This document shows, piece by piece, positions 45,629 through 57,900 of a stretch of DNA of 64,000 bases. The DNA is from Warburgia ugandensis (Eukaryota > Streptophyta > Magnoliopsida > Canellales > Canellaceae). Both the position numbers and the translations under genes were made by a program. Position 1 is the first letter of the stretch; each line of letters begins with the position of its first letter. The stretch is taken from contig CP141139.1 in the NCBI GenBank assembly GCA_035236585.1, forward strand, positions 41,239,217 to 41,303,216. The letters are read 5' to 3'. The notes below the pieces were generated by a model. It was not told where the DNA came from, did not search any database, and saw only the letters and a list, made by a program, of their open reading frames with translations.

Positions 45629-45645
45629 TTAAATGACATTTGTAT
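45627..45645. repeat. Target-site duplication of the LINE, right copy
   Basis: Identical to 42799-42817 over 19 bp. Confidence 0.95.
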
Positions 45646-46585
45646 TGAGATATTTGTTTGTTCAAGATAATGAACTTGGTGAGCACTATGCTAAGAGGCT
45701 TGTCAGGGTGCATATGTGCATGTGATGATGATGTTGTTGGTTTGTGATTGCCAACGTTCGTGGTTTGGCCAATTACTACTTTAATATTTTGAAGATTTCT
45801 GCCATTTGATTTATCAAGTTAGATGATGGATCATTCACATAATTTACAAGTTTCGCATTCAAGTGATTTTGTGATATATTATATACTACAATTTATGTGT
45901 GATTACCATGTATAACCAATCATTTGAAAAATATACATTTAAAGTCATGCATATTTTACATTGATATTATTTGAAATGTTTCATCATAAATTTGTCAAAT
46001 GAATTTACATGCATTTTCATCTACATTTCGTATCTCTGCTCTAATCATTATATTGTTTAGAATTACACGAAAGATGATTTGAAATATTGTTTAGAATTGG
46101 ATTTCAAAATTGGTATAATAGATGTGAGACTAGCTACACAAGTGCAAGCTTACTGAGATATTGGAAATTGTTAACGATATCTTCGGTCTTGAAAGAATTT
46201 GACTAGAGGCAGAGCAAATATAGGTGGATGCAAATATGGATGAAGACAATAGCATACTATGATTAATGTAAGTATATGACTTCTCATTTTTGGACATGTA
46301 TATGTAGTTATTATAGTTGGACTATGAGCTATGATTGGCTAGATTTGGGATGCATATATTTTGGTTTTAGTTTTATCAAAAAAATTCCCTGGTTATTTTG
46401 TTTTGTTGAAAGTAAATGACACTTGGGGTTTTCAAAACGAATTTAAAATAAAAGATTCTTCTGCTACATTGCATTGTTTTTATAAAACTATTTTCAAATA
46501 GGGATTGATCCTGCATCAAGAATTATTTTTGCATTTAAAAACTTATATGGAAACTTGGCTCGTCACAAACTAGGAACTTGAACTA
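45646..46585 (+). mobile_element. Family B LTR, array copy 3, right part
   Basis: This continues the sequence broken at 42817. No ORF is present. The right LTR boundary is not clear: no primer-binding site is recognisable near 46560-46590, where Athila-like LTR sequence appears to begin. Confidence 0.5.
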
Positions 46586-46589
46586 GCTT

Positions 46590-48416
46590 AGGCATGAAAC
46601 ACTTGGGGAAGAGCAACTTAAGGAAGAATATGTAATGCACCTTCAAGGAAGAATGGCTGCCCCCAATGTTAAAATCATGGAAGTCTTCAAAGGAAGGAGG
46701 GAGGCATTAAGGAGAGGAGAAAAGAAGGTAGTAATGCCTCCTCTTTTGCAGTGGATGTTATGTTCCTTCAAAACACTAATCTTTAAACTCTTTTTCTTTT
46801 TTCAGAGGTCTATATATAACATTTTTTGGAGATCTTCTTAAGGGAAATGTAGGGTGGGGATTAGATGAGAAGGACAATGGATGGATAGGATTGGAATATG
46901 GGTAGTTGCCCAAGGTTTTTTTAAAAAGGAAACATGGTAAGAGAATTAGTGGTAGGTGCCAACTTTTTAGGATGGGATCTCACCTCTCTTTCATGCATGT
47001 TTTTTCCTTAAAAATAGGATGAGTGGCAGGTGGGATAGGTGAGGTAAAGGAGAGGGATGTGATGGAAAGAGTCATAGATAGGTGGATTAGAAAGTGGTAT
47101 AGATGGCATGGAGGAATTAGATCTTAAAGAACAGAATGGTAAGGGGAGCTCCTACCTTTTAGGAACTAGGCATGGAGCTCGTTTCCTTGGAGTTTCACAT
47201 GGAATTAAGATGAGGCAAAAGAAAGAAAATGTGGGAAAGATTTGGATGGGAAAGACAAAATAAGTTAAGGGATGAGGTTGAAGTGGAAGGGTGGCAACAA
47301 GGGATTAGTCCAACCATTGGTGGAAGGGGCCATTCTCCTAGGAAAGAGGCATCTCCCCTTTGGTTTTCACATGAAATTCCTATTGAAGTGAGAGAGATAT
47401 GGAAATAAAAGATAGGGATAGTGGAATACCTTCAATAAAGAATGGATGGTGAGGATAAGGTGATGAGGTAAAGTGAGGTGGTTTCCTACGAAGGTGAGAA
47501 TTGGTTGGATAGGTTAGGTGGCACATTAAGGTTGGTTGGCTAAATGAAATTGGAGTTGTGGAAGGTGGGAGAGTTTTAAAGAGGTAGGACTCTTATGTGG
47601 AAAGTGAATTTGTAGTGCTCCTTTATGGTGAGGTGGATGGAGAGAAAAAAGTGAGAAAATAATGAAAAATAACAAAAATGGATTAGCATCTTCCTATTGG
47701 TCCACATACTACCTTATCCAAGTGGATTTTTCCTCAATTATCTTCAAAATAAAACCTAAAAATCTCAAGTATATTTCTTTGGATTTTCCTCTAATCATGG
47801 CTTAAGTGGCTTGATGGCTTGTTTTGAGAGCTCATTTGGCCTGGCTTTGTGGGTGGCTTTAGGGTCTCTTTTTGGCTTGGCTTGGTGGCTCAACCTCGTG
47901 GATTTGATGGCCAGCTAGGCTCTGTAGCTTGTCCTCTTCTTCATCACTTGCATATGGGTAGGTGGCTTGAGTGAATCTCATGCAAACGTGGTGGATTTTG
48001 TATGGCTTGTGCATGGGCATTTAGCTACCTTTGGCTTCTCGAATTTCATATTTTGCATGCCCTGAAGGTAATCTTAATCCTCGGTCAAATGTTGGATTTA
48101 TAATATTTGAGCCTTGAGTCAATCTTTCGATCTTAATCTTCAATTTTCATCTCACTCGATCTCAACTATTGGATCACCATCTCACTTCCTGCAAATATAT
48201 GAAAAAGTCTAATTAAATCTTTAAAAAAAATATGATTATTCACATGCTTACCCTGGATTAGCATCTCTGAACCGAGAAAATATCAATTTTTTAATCTTTT
48301 ATGTTAAAAATGCATGTGATTATAATTTTTGGTTGAAAATTTCTAATTTACCCCTGTAAGTTATAATACATGGGTAATTTATTGGGTTGTTTTAGTACAA
48401 AATTAGACACTTATTA
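46590..48416 (-). mobile_element. Athila-like LTR fragment, third variant
   Basis: On + it ends in GACACTTATTA, the equivalent of the ACTTATCA terminus of the LTRs at 31834, 54903 and 61010. The part 47690-48416 is collinear with 54150-54903 (CACATGCCATCTTATTC-type block, TTGATGGCTT-rich block, ATTGGATCACCATCT). The left portion holds purine-rich GGAAGGTGG-type sequence like the middle of those LTRs. The inner end is missing. Confidence 0.6.
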
Positions 48417-48749
48417 CAGATGTTCAATTTGAATTTTATAATCTCTCACCCATCTGAGAGTGGTGTGACCTAAATACCAGGAGACTAGATCCTAATGAAA
48501 TAGTTTGATAATAGCACTTTGATCATGTGCTATCATGTATTAATAAGATGTAATGATATATAACATTTTATATGTAATAAAAGGATGATAAATGAGGATT
48601 TATTAAAAATTACTTGATTTCCTTGTTCATATATATGTTTATATGCATATATATAGGATGTGTGAATCAACACTAAAATATATGAATAATGGTGTCATTA
48701 TAAGTAAGAGATTTTAAAGTAAAAATATATATGTATTTATGTAAATACT
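48417..48749. other. Spacer, nothing recognised
   Basis: AT-rich sequence with short TA-rich runs near 48630-48660. No ORF, repeat or element end was recognised. Confidence 0.4.
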
Positions 48750-49375
48750 TTTATAGTTAGAAAAAATGACTTGAAAATGATTTTTCAAAGTTAGAGAATA
48801 AAAAATGACTTCACAAAATAATTTTAAAGTTGTTTTATTTTTATTATCAAACTTTAAAGTAAGGTTTTTAAAGTCAATTTTTTTCAAACTTTAAAAGTTG
48901 AGAAAACCAACTTTAAAAATATTTTTAAAGTTAATTTTTTAGGGTTCAGGGTAATGTAAAAAAAATTACTTCAAAATTAGTTTTAAAGTCATTTTTTAAA
49001 TTAAAAGAAAAAAAAACTTCTACATTCGTCCCTCTATTTTCCCTTCTGCCTCTATCATTTGCAATTGCCTGCATAGTCTCTATAAACTAGTGTCCTGCCT
49101 ATTGAAAAGTTCATGCACCATTGCCAGTGTAATGTAACAATCCACCCTCTTTCTCTTTCTATCATCTATAGTCAGTGACTAGCTCTTCCCTCTCTCTCTC
49201 TGCCTTGGGTAGTCGATGGCTGACCCTAACCGACCGTGTGAATATCCCTCTTGCTCTCTCTGCTCTATGTGGTCATCAGTCAACCTTGACCAACTATGCT
49301 CATATCCTCTCCACCATCCCTCTCTCTCTAGCGTGGTAGCTGACTTGCTCCAACCGACCATGTGAACTTCCCTTC

Positions 49376-49378
<3 letters not shown>

Positions 49379-49470
<92 letters not shown>
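49379..49470. repeat. (TC)46 microsatellite
   Basis: 92 bp of perfect TC repeat. It produces long artefactual open frames of Leu-Ser or Arg-Glu repeats on the two strands. Confidence 0.97.
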
Positions 49471-49474
<4 letters not shown>

Positions 49475-49699
49475 ACAGTTGATGATCGGGCTTAATAGCC
49501 CATGCGAGCATCCCCTTTCCTCTCCACCTCCCCTTTTCTCTCTCTTTCTATCCTTCCTCTATGGTTGCCAGCCAGGCCTTGCACATGTCACGTTCCCCAT
49601 AGTCTCTGTCCTAGTCAATCGTCAGCAATTGTTTATGACCTGCCTCCTTCTTCTTGTCTGAATTAGTCTTCATTTTTTATGCTTTTTTAGATTTGATTG

Positions 49700-50040
49700 A
49701 TCTCACAGAGAATGTTTGAAATGATTCTTTCCATTTGTTACATTGCTTAAGCTTTGTTATTTGTTTATGTGATTTTTGTAATGGTGGTGTAGGAGATTTA
49801 GGCTCTCACAAAGAATGTTTGAAATGATTCTTTCTATTTGTTCTATTGTTTTAACTTTGTTATTTGTTTCTATAATTCTTATAATGGTAGGTTTAGAGGA
49901 TTTTGGTTGAAGATATGTTACTATCTCGATCAATATTGCAGAGAATGTTTGAAATGATTCTTCTTATTTGTTCTATTGTTTTAGCTTCATTATTTGTTTC
50001 TACTATTCTTATAATGGTAGGTGTAGGGGATTTGACATAC
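49700..50040. repeat. Three imperfect tandem repeats of 103-130 bp
   Basis: The landmark GAATGTTTGAAATGATTCTT occurs at 49710, 49813 and 49943. Each is followed by a TTTGTT-CTATTG-TTATTTGTTT series and ends in AATGGTAGGTGTAGG-like sequence. Spacings are 103 and 130 bp. Confidence 0.85.
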
Positions 50041-51270
50041 TAATTCATAGGAATTAGAAAGTTTCCTTAATTGCTACAAAATGACAATAGGAGGGTGAGT
50101 GGAATGAGTGCAAAGAAAGATAGAAAATCTAACTAAGCTAAACATGAGATTAAAAATAGAAAGTACCATGCTTTTAATTTAGAGAAGTTCTAAATCTAAG
50201 AATCGATCATGCATTTAGTTCCTAAAGTGTTCTAAGATGTATGTAAAGAAAGATGGAAGTTAACAAAAGCTTTAAAATGAAAGAATTTAAGATCTACGCA
50301 TAAGATTCTAAAATTAGAAAGTTGAATACTTGTAGATTAGGAAAGTTCTAAAACAAACAAAAGTAAAATGACAAAGACATTCTAGACTAGAACAATGATC
50401 TATGAAGCTTACTATGTTAGAAAGAAAGTTTGAAAGGCATACAAAACTAAAATTATAAACTATCCAAAAATAGAAACTACCATGAAATTTAGCAAAGTGC
50501 TAAATATACAAAACTAAATGATGAATGAGTAATAGGCTATGGACTAATTGTATGATACTTGAAAGAACTAAACATGAAAAGCTTCTCATCCTTGTTTAAG
50601 CTATTAATTAAGTGTTAGGTGGTTTAGGGTTATCACATTCTTTAGTGAAAGAGGTTAGATCCATGGAATTTCCATCTTTATTTGGAAAGGAGCATGTTAA
50701 TAATGGCTTATACTTGTCTAACAACTTTAAGTAAGAATATCTTACTGCAAGACCTCTTACTAAATCCTTGAAAGAATAAGATACCTTTACATGCTTTGGT
50801 TAGTTTTACTTTTACATTCTCTTGTATTATTTATCTTATCCCGAGCTTTTTGATATGGATTATTTTAATCATGTCCATGATTTTGCTTTAAGTTTTAGGA
50901 TATTGGAACACATCCTTGCTAGCAATCATATGAATTTGATTTTGATTCATTCATGCGAAAAAGGTAAGTTCACTAGATTTTCATTCTTTTACATGCTTTT
51001 CTATTGTATTCATAAAATGTTAACATTCATAAGTAGGTAATTTCTTTAACTATATATACTCTATTTCTTTTAGATTAGAAAATCAAAGTGAATAGTCGAT
51101 GTCTATGTCATGTTTCCATTTAAATACTAATATAAATTCATTGGCTAATGCCACCTTTGTACTTAATAAAGCAAGTTTCTTATGTTTTGTTCTACTTATG
51201 TGGTCTTTAAAAGCATTACATGGACTATTTGATTTCATTTTTCTAATATCATTATCTTCTTTTTTGCAAT
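50041..51270. other. Unassigned stretch inside the CACTA remnant
   Basis: This is AT-rich. Loosely repeated AAGAAAGAT and AAATCTAA phrases appear around 50100-50480. No coding domain is visible. It may be intron or spacer DNA of the CACTA element between the terminus and ORF1. Confidence 0.35.
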
Positions 51271-51273
51271 AAA

Positions 51274-52275
51274 GATGGAACATGAGCAACATCAAAATGT
51301 AGAATATGAACAACATAAAGAGCATGGACAACAAGCTAACCTCAGTTGCGCTAAAAAGATAAAGAGCAGAGGCCAAACAATGATGAAGAAGGTTATCAAG
51401 AGAAAGTTGAGGGAATTAAAGATATTGTCCAATACAATAGTAAGGGGTAAGAGATAGGTGAAAGTGTAGCATCTTGTAATAGTGTCTATACTCCATAGTA
51501 AGAAGCATGGTGCCTATCACGATTAATGATTGGAGACACATTCTATCCACAATAATAAATTCAATATGGGAGATGGTGAAGTTAAGTTAAAATATTGTGT
51601 ATTATATAATTTATAACATACCTTATCTTCTTATTTTCAGATATAGTAATGTGCTTTATGCTTTGTAGATTGCCTTTGAGGTGCTTAACCACAAAAAGAT
51701 GCATGCTTTACAAGGAGATGGTGAGTAATGGATAAAATGGAAGAACTACCTTGTTCACAAGCACATATCTCCATCTGTCAATGATTCGTCGTGGTTGTAC
51801 ATAGTGGCTGCCATTTATTTCAATGTCATTGACCAAGATGTGTGGAATGCAATTGTAAGAGGCTGCATATCCTCTAAAATTGAAGTATGTTCTAAAAAAA
51901 TGTTTCATTTAATAAATTATATGTAACATCTAATTATTGCACATGATTAATTATGTATGTACAAATGTGTAGGGAAAGAATAAAAGAGGAAGAGAGGTTC
52001 ATGAAACTAACATGTGACACCACCTCCTCTGGTTGGGTTACACCCATTTAGAAGAACATGAAGTAATTGAGATAGTTTTTTCCTTTCAAATTATACTCTT
52101 GTTTTATATATGTTTCATTACCTAACTATAGTGTCCTACTTGACAGCAAAAGAAAGCTGGGAATATGAATCTTATTGACCGCACCATCCTCTATGAGATG
52201 GTTTATTCGATGGGCTATGATGCCCAAATGTTTATAGATAAAGCTACTACAAAAGTTGCTTCTTGCATTTAAGTG
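51274..52275 (+). pseudogene. CACTA ORF1 (Ptta/En/Spm-type transposase domain) remnant
   Basis: Starting at an ATG (51275) a 60-codon frame reads SRGQTMMKKVIKRK, like the RGPT-M-KV opening of the plant En/Spm ORF1 domain. With frameshifts it continues VRSMVPITINDWRHILSTII and NSIWEMV (about 51495-51580), close to the VP-TI-DWR ... IW pattern of that family. After an apparent intron it reads WIKWKNYLVHKHISPSVND (about 51725-51780) and, after another, KNKRGREVHET ... LGYTHLEEHE (about 51975-52060). The order and intron-like gaps fit the family. Identification is by eye only. Confidence 0.6.
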
Positions 52276-52455
52276 GTTCCACATGTATATCCTCGACTAT
52301 CAATTTTATACAATTACATAATCAAACTACTCATATGCTTCTCATTAAAATTTTCAAGACATTCTTAGCTAAGAAACATGAATATAGGAACTTTACACAA
52401 CACTGCTGCCAATAATGGCATACTACATAGGGCTATGGGGAAGAATGACCACTGT

Positions 52456-54903
52456 TGTTATTTTAAATAAAACTTGCAAGCGCACAAATAATTTGCAATA
52501 TGGCATGCTAGTGAGGTCGATCCCACGATGAGTTGAATTAATGTGATGCTAGTGGTCCCTACTTTAAACTATCCAACTTAGCCAAATGCAGTGTTTTTTG
52601 ACTAAATTAAGAATGAAAACAAGAAACATGCTAAATTGAAAACTTTCCTATAATACACTTTCTAAAATTAAAACCTTCCTAAATTAAAAAATTTCTAAAA
52701 TTAAAAGTTACCTAAGAACTGAAGTTGGAAACAATTGAAACTACCCTAATATGGAATTAAATCTAAAGCATGAAAGACTATCTAAACTAAGCAAAAAATG
52801 AAGCACGGAAAAGTACACATAAACTAATGTATAAACTAAACTAGCATGGACTCTTAACTAAAGCATGAAATTTTAATCAAATTAAACAACTAACTAAAGA
52901 TTCCTAGATGTAAAATTATGAGATGAATTATGCAGGAAGTGTAGCATGAAGAACTCAATTAAATAGCCATGAAAAACAAATTCAAATCGAATAAAGCATT
53001 CATGAAAAGTGAACTTGCAACATAAATCATATTATAATCTCATTGAATGTCAATTGGATACAAATGTGCCACATATCATTAAATGCTTCAATTATAACTA
53101 GAAATAAAGTTTATTCATCTTGAGAGAGACCTAAGGGAAATGAGGAAAATTGGGAAACGAAGTAAGAGATGGACAAAGCAATTTAAGAATTCATGAAGCA
53201 AGGAACTTGATCTAATAATCACACTTTCTTAGCTTTCACTACAAGAGAGTTGTAGCTTTAGATTCAAGGATTTAAGAACTAATTAAAGGCAAACACTTAA
53301 GGGAAACTAATGAAAACAAGGTTGGAATTCAAGGGAACTCAAAGGAGAACTAAATGGCGATGAAAAGCAAGGATAAGATTAAATCCAAGGTAACTTCCCT
53401 TGGTTATCACCTCAAGGTAAAACCAACCTTAGACCTTAATCTTTAGGCGAGGAAAAGTAAGAGAATTAAAAAGCAACAATGACCAACAAAGGGAGTAAAA
53501 TCAAACAAAAGAGAAGCAAGGAGACAAACCAACCTTTAAGGAAGAATCCAACACCCAAGGCATAGGTTTGAACACTTGAGGAAGCTTCAAGAAACCTTGG
53601 AAGGGAATAGTAGCCACCCAAAGGAATCCACAAAATGTACACAAAAGAGAGGTAAATGGGCCGTAGGAAGAGGGCATCCCCCTCCCTAATGGTCTTTTTC
53701 TTGAGTAGGAAAAAGATCCCTTTTGCTTGGATGTTGCTCGGGTTTTAAGCTTGTTCTCCTAATTTTTCTAGGTTGCCCAAATTCTAAGGTATGGTGGGGA
53801 TTAAAGTCTATCAAATTGAATGGCTAGTATGGGTGAGAGGGTAAGATATCAAATAGGAGGGTGTGTTGAAGGAGGTGGCTGCCTTAAGGTGGGGAGCATG
53901 TGGGAGATGCCACCTTTTTAGGAAGCAATGTCTACCCCTTCCAAAAGTGTTGAAGTTCCTTTGAAATATGAAATTTGGTGGGATTGGTTGGGAAAGAGAT
54001 GGAGGGTGTTAGGTGGAGAGTTTGGGTTAGTTGGGAAGTTTCATAAGAGGTGGAATGTGATAGAGTTTTGAAAATTCGTAGTGCATCTTAAGTGTGACGT
54101 TAAAATTAAGGAAAAAGTGGGAAAAAGTTAGAAAAATACTAAAAATTGAATGCTCTTATCCCATTAGTCCACATGCCATCTTATTCTAATAGCTTTTCCT
54201 GAATTATCTACAAAATATCTCATGGATAATTCTCTTGAATCTCCTCCAATCCTAGCCTTTCATTTAGCTTAGCTTGATGACTTAGATGGCTAACTTTGAA
54301 GGATCCATTGACTAAGCTTCATGGCTGTCTTAGGAAGTTTTGTTGGTTTGACTTCTTGGCTTCAACCCTTGGCTTGAGTGGCTTGTATGGTTTGACTTGA
54401 ATTCCATAGCTTGTCACCTTCTTTCATGGCTTTATATGGCTAAGGTGACTTAAGTGGCTTCTATGCAAATGTGGTGGGAATGCATGCCTTACGTTATGGG
54501 CCCACTTTGGGCATTTTTAGCTCCCTTAATCACATCCATTACTGGTTGACAAGATGATCTTGGATTTTTTTTTTATGTTGGAGTGATGAATTTGACACTT
54601 TGACTCCATCTTTTGATCTTGATCTTCTATTTCATCTTGATCGAGCTCAGCTGTTGGATCACCATCTTATTTCCTACAAAAAATAAAAGCCCTAACTAAA
54701 TCCTATAAAAATATGATTTATTACATACTTATCTTGGATTAGCTTCTAGACCCAAAAAATATCAAACTTTTGGGAAATTAGGTAGAAAAAAAATTTGCAT
54801 GTGTTATGAATTTTGGTCTAAAAACTCTAATTTATTCCTATAAGTTATAACACATGGGTAAGAACTAATTGGATGGATTTTATGAAAAATTAAACACTTA
54901 TCA
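52456..54903 (-). mobile_element. 3' LTR of the non-autonomous Athila-like element (2.45 kb)
   Basis: On + it starts TGTTATTTTAAATAAAAC and ends ACTTATCA; on - this gives TGATAAGTG ... AACA. The CACCCCCC at 54903-54910 is the polypurine tract read on -. It is collinear with 29248-31834. Confidence 0.8.
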
Positions 54904-57900
54904 CACCCCCCAAACAAAATTTTACTAGTCCTAGGTAAAACATGTGAAAAATAAATTTTTTAAAAGTGTTACAAAGTGCCTCCTTCGTAGGTACTCCCGA
55001 TTGCATTTACACACATGCAAGAAGCCCTTAAACCCCTAGTGGACTAGTGAGGCCTCATGAGGATTTGCAATGAATGTACCCATTAAATTCTCCAAATTTT
55101 TGTGAAAGTCCTTTATTCATCTTAGAAAATTTTCTTTTATTTAGTTTATCCTAATTCCTAGCTTTAGCTTGTTAATAAAGATGAACAAAAAGGTTCAAAA
55201 TCCTATCCTTACGCCAAAGATAGCTCATTATTTCATTAAACCTCGAAAGGTGAGTGTGTGCTATAACTAATATATAATTATAGTCTCTAAGACAAATATA
55301 ACATAAGTTACTATCCAAATACATACTTTGACTTTAGTTCTCATAAGATATACTCGACACTCAAAAAGAAGTCCCTTAGAAAGGTGTACATCTCTCATTA
55401 ATATGTGAGTCGAATATTGTTCAATAAATCCAAAAGTCTCACTTATTTCCTATAGAAGAACGATAACTTAGAAAGATTGATAATGGTCTCATAAAAGAAT
55501 ATCAACTACTGAGATTGTTACACTCTACCAAAGTCCCTATACATTCATAACCATTTCCAAGCCATACTACTGCTAAGATTAAGTCATGTCTTCTACTAGG
55601 AAGAAACATTGTCTCAGGTAAGGGTTAACAAAAGAATAGATATAAAGGTAAACAAAGATTTTTTGAAAAATATATAAAGGTCTTCTATCAGTGCATTCAC
55701 AACTTGTCATTTTTCCTCACAACAATGAACATTCTTCTTTTTCATCAGCTATTTCTTTTTTTTCTTTCTTTCTTTTCTTTTGTACATAACCACTTTGAAT
55801 TTTTTTTCTTCTTTTTTCACCCTTTTTGATGTTCATCTCTTGAATTATTTTGTTCAAACTTTTTCTCAAGATGTTCTTCAATATTCTATAAATATTTTCC
55901 AAACAAATGGGTAATGGATATATATTAGGGGATTAATATAGGTAAAGGTTGTTTGGCTAACAAAGAAAAGGCTGATATTTGGAAGGCTCAAGGGGTTAAC
56001 TAATAGAAACTAATATAGGGAAGGCTAAAGGCTACTGATTTTACCAAGGATGCTCTTTATCATTTTCTAGGTTTCATGTGGTGTAAGAATGATCATAAAC
56101 TTAAGAGATAAATGGTATAGTGTTTTGTGATTTCTCAATAGTTGACCAAGATGAAGAATAATGAGACTGACTAAGAACTAATGTTCATTGAAGAAAATTT
56201 TGAATTTATGTATAACTCTAAAAAAAGAACAAATGGCTCTAACCCACTTGGGTTATAAGTCTCCACAGATCTTCTTCAGAATCTCTAAGTTATATCTTTT
56301 CTTCAACTTAAACTATATATAACTATTTTGTTCAATTATTATTCTGAGTTTAATTTTTCATGAGATACTTTTGAAAAAGAATAAAATATTGAACTAATTG
56401 TATACAACTCTATTAATAAGCTATAATTTAAAAGTTGGTTGGATATTCAAAAATTTTAATCTTATCTTTATAAAGGAACTTATTATTTTTTTCTTCAAAA
56501 ATTTTCAAAAATGGAAGAAAAAACTTAGAAATCTCATTTCTACACCCCTAAACTAAATGAAACATTGTCCTCAATGTTTTGAAATGTAGGATACCTAATT
56601 GATTAATGGGTAATGCAATATACTGAGACTTTCTAAAGGATTCTTGGGTTGGTTGCCTCTCAGTAAGCACCAAGTTTAACGTCTTTAGCCAAATATGGGC
56701 TATACCTAATCTATCAATCTAAACCTAGACCTAGCTAGTTAAACTAATTTTTCCAAATCCTAATCCTAAAAGTGAAATGGCAAGTTTTCTAGTGCCACTT
56801 AAGAACCTCGCAGTAGTCTATATATTTTCTCGACCCCTAATTTTTAGGTGGTGGTATAATTATACCATAATAGATCACCTCGATTTTGAATGTTGTGGGA
56901 CCATATTGATGATCCCCCATTTTTAGTGTTTCATGATAGTCAATATAATTCCTCTACCTAAAAAATTAAGGTCGTAGTAATACAATGACAATGTGAACTA
57001 CCATGAAATTGCAATGTGTTGGACCATATTGAAGTGAAGGGTCCTCTTCTTGATCAAATTGAGGGATAACATTGACCATTGTATTCAATTTTTGTTTCTC
57101 CTCCTTTTCCCTTATATTGTCCTGAAATAGGGTAATAAGATGACTCTGCCCTTCCTTAAAAGGTTGTTCTTGTATTACTAGTGGCAAGGATATGCTTTGT
57201 CGTAAATCCTTATTCTCTTTTGATGTGTACCTTAAACTAAGTTGATGTACATCAACTAACTCTTTTTCTTCTTGTTTTATGGGCATAAGTAAGTTGTTAA
57301 ATGGACCTATATGACTACCTTGTGATTGTTCAAATAAGGTGTATATGTCTCAATTAAGTACATCTTCTACTTTGCAAGGTTCAATATGAATTTTGGGCTG
57401 TAGAGGGGGATCTACTCTAGCTTGCCATTGAGAAGTCTCCACTCAAAGCACAATATCCAACAACTTGTTCACCTCCTCAATGGATGTGTCTTCATCAAAG
57501 TAATAAAAATAAGTGGGACACGAAGAGGTTTTGGGTTGGATGTTTGAACAGTTTCATTTCTTCATCAATGGAAGTTTCTTCATTAGAATCATAAGGGGTA
57601 GGACATGGCTCAAATATATCCAAGTTGGAGGGTTCTATGAATGGTTTTAGACTTGGTGGCTCAGAATGATCATAAGAGATTTCTATCCTATTATTAGCAA
57701 CAAATGGCTCCTTAGTATCCCTAATTTGTTTTATTTCCTTAGTCCTTTTTATACGTTCAGCAATGTTTCTATTAGTGTTTTTCTATATTGGTTTTATTTC
57801 CTCAATTCATTCCTCCATCTCTCATTTTATTTCCTCACCCGCCTTCTCAATAGTAGGCATGGTTTGTTCCATTCTCTTAAAAAGTGGTTGCATATTCTCT

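Larger units (their letters stand above)
48750..52455 (+). mobile_element. Decayed CACTA (En/Spm) element, left part
   Basis: About 48755-49015 contains many AAAGTT/AAAGTC-type subterminal motifs in both orientations, as in the CACTA terminus at 61910. The outermost TAGTTAGAAAAAATG is a possible decayed terminus. An ORF1-type transposase remnant follows at 51274-52275. The right part is cut by an Athila-like insertion at 52456 and may resume at 61011. Confidence 0.55.

Noticed and set aside
49179..49661. 110- and 99-codon frames made largely of Arg-Glu or Leu-Ser repeats
   Set aside because: They are direct products of the (TC)46 microsatellite.
50822..51040. 72-codon frame as a possible host exon
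   Set aside because: It has no domain, no supported splice context and a position inside the CACTA remnant.
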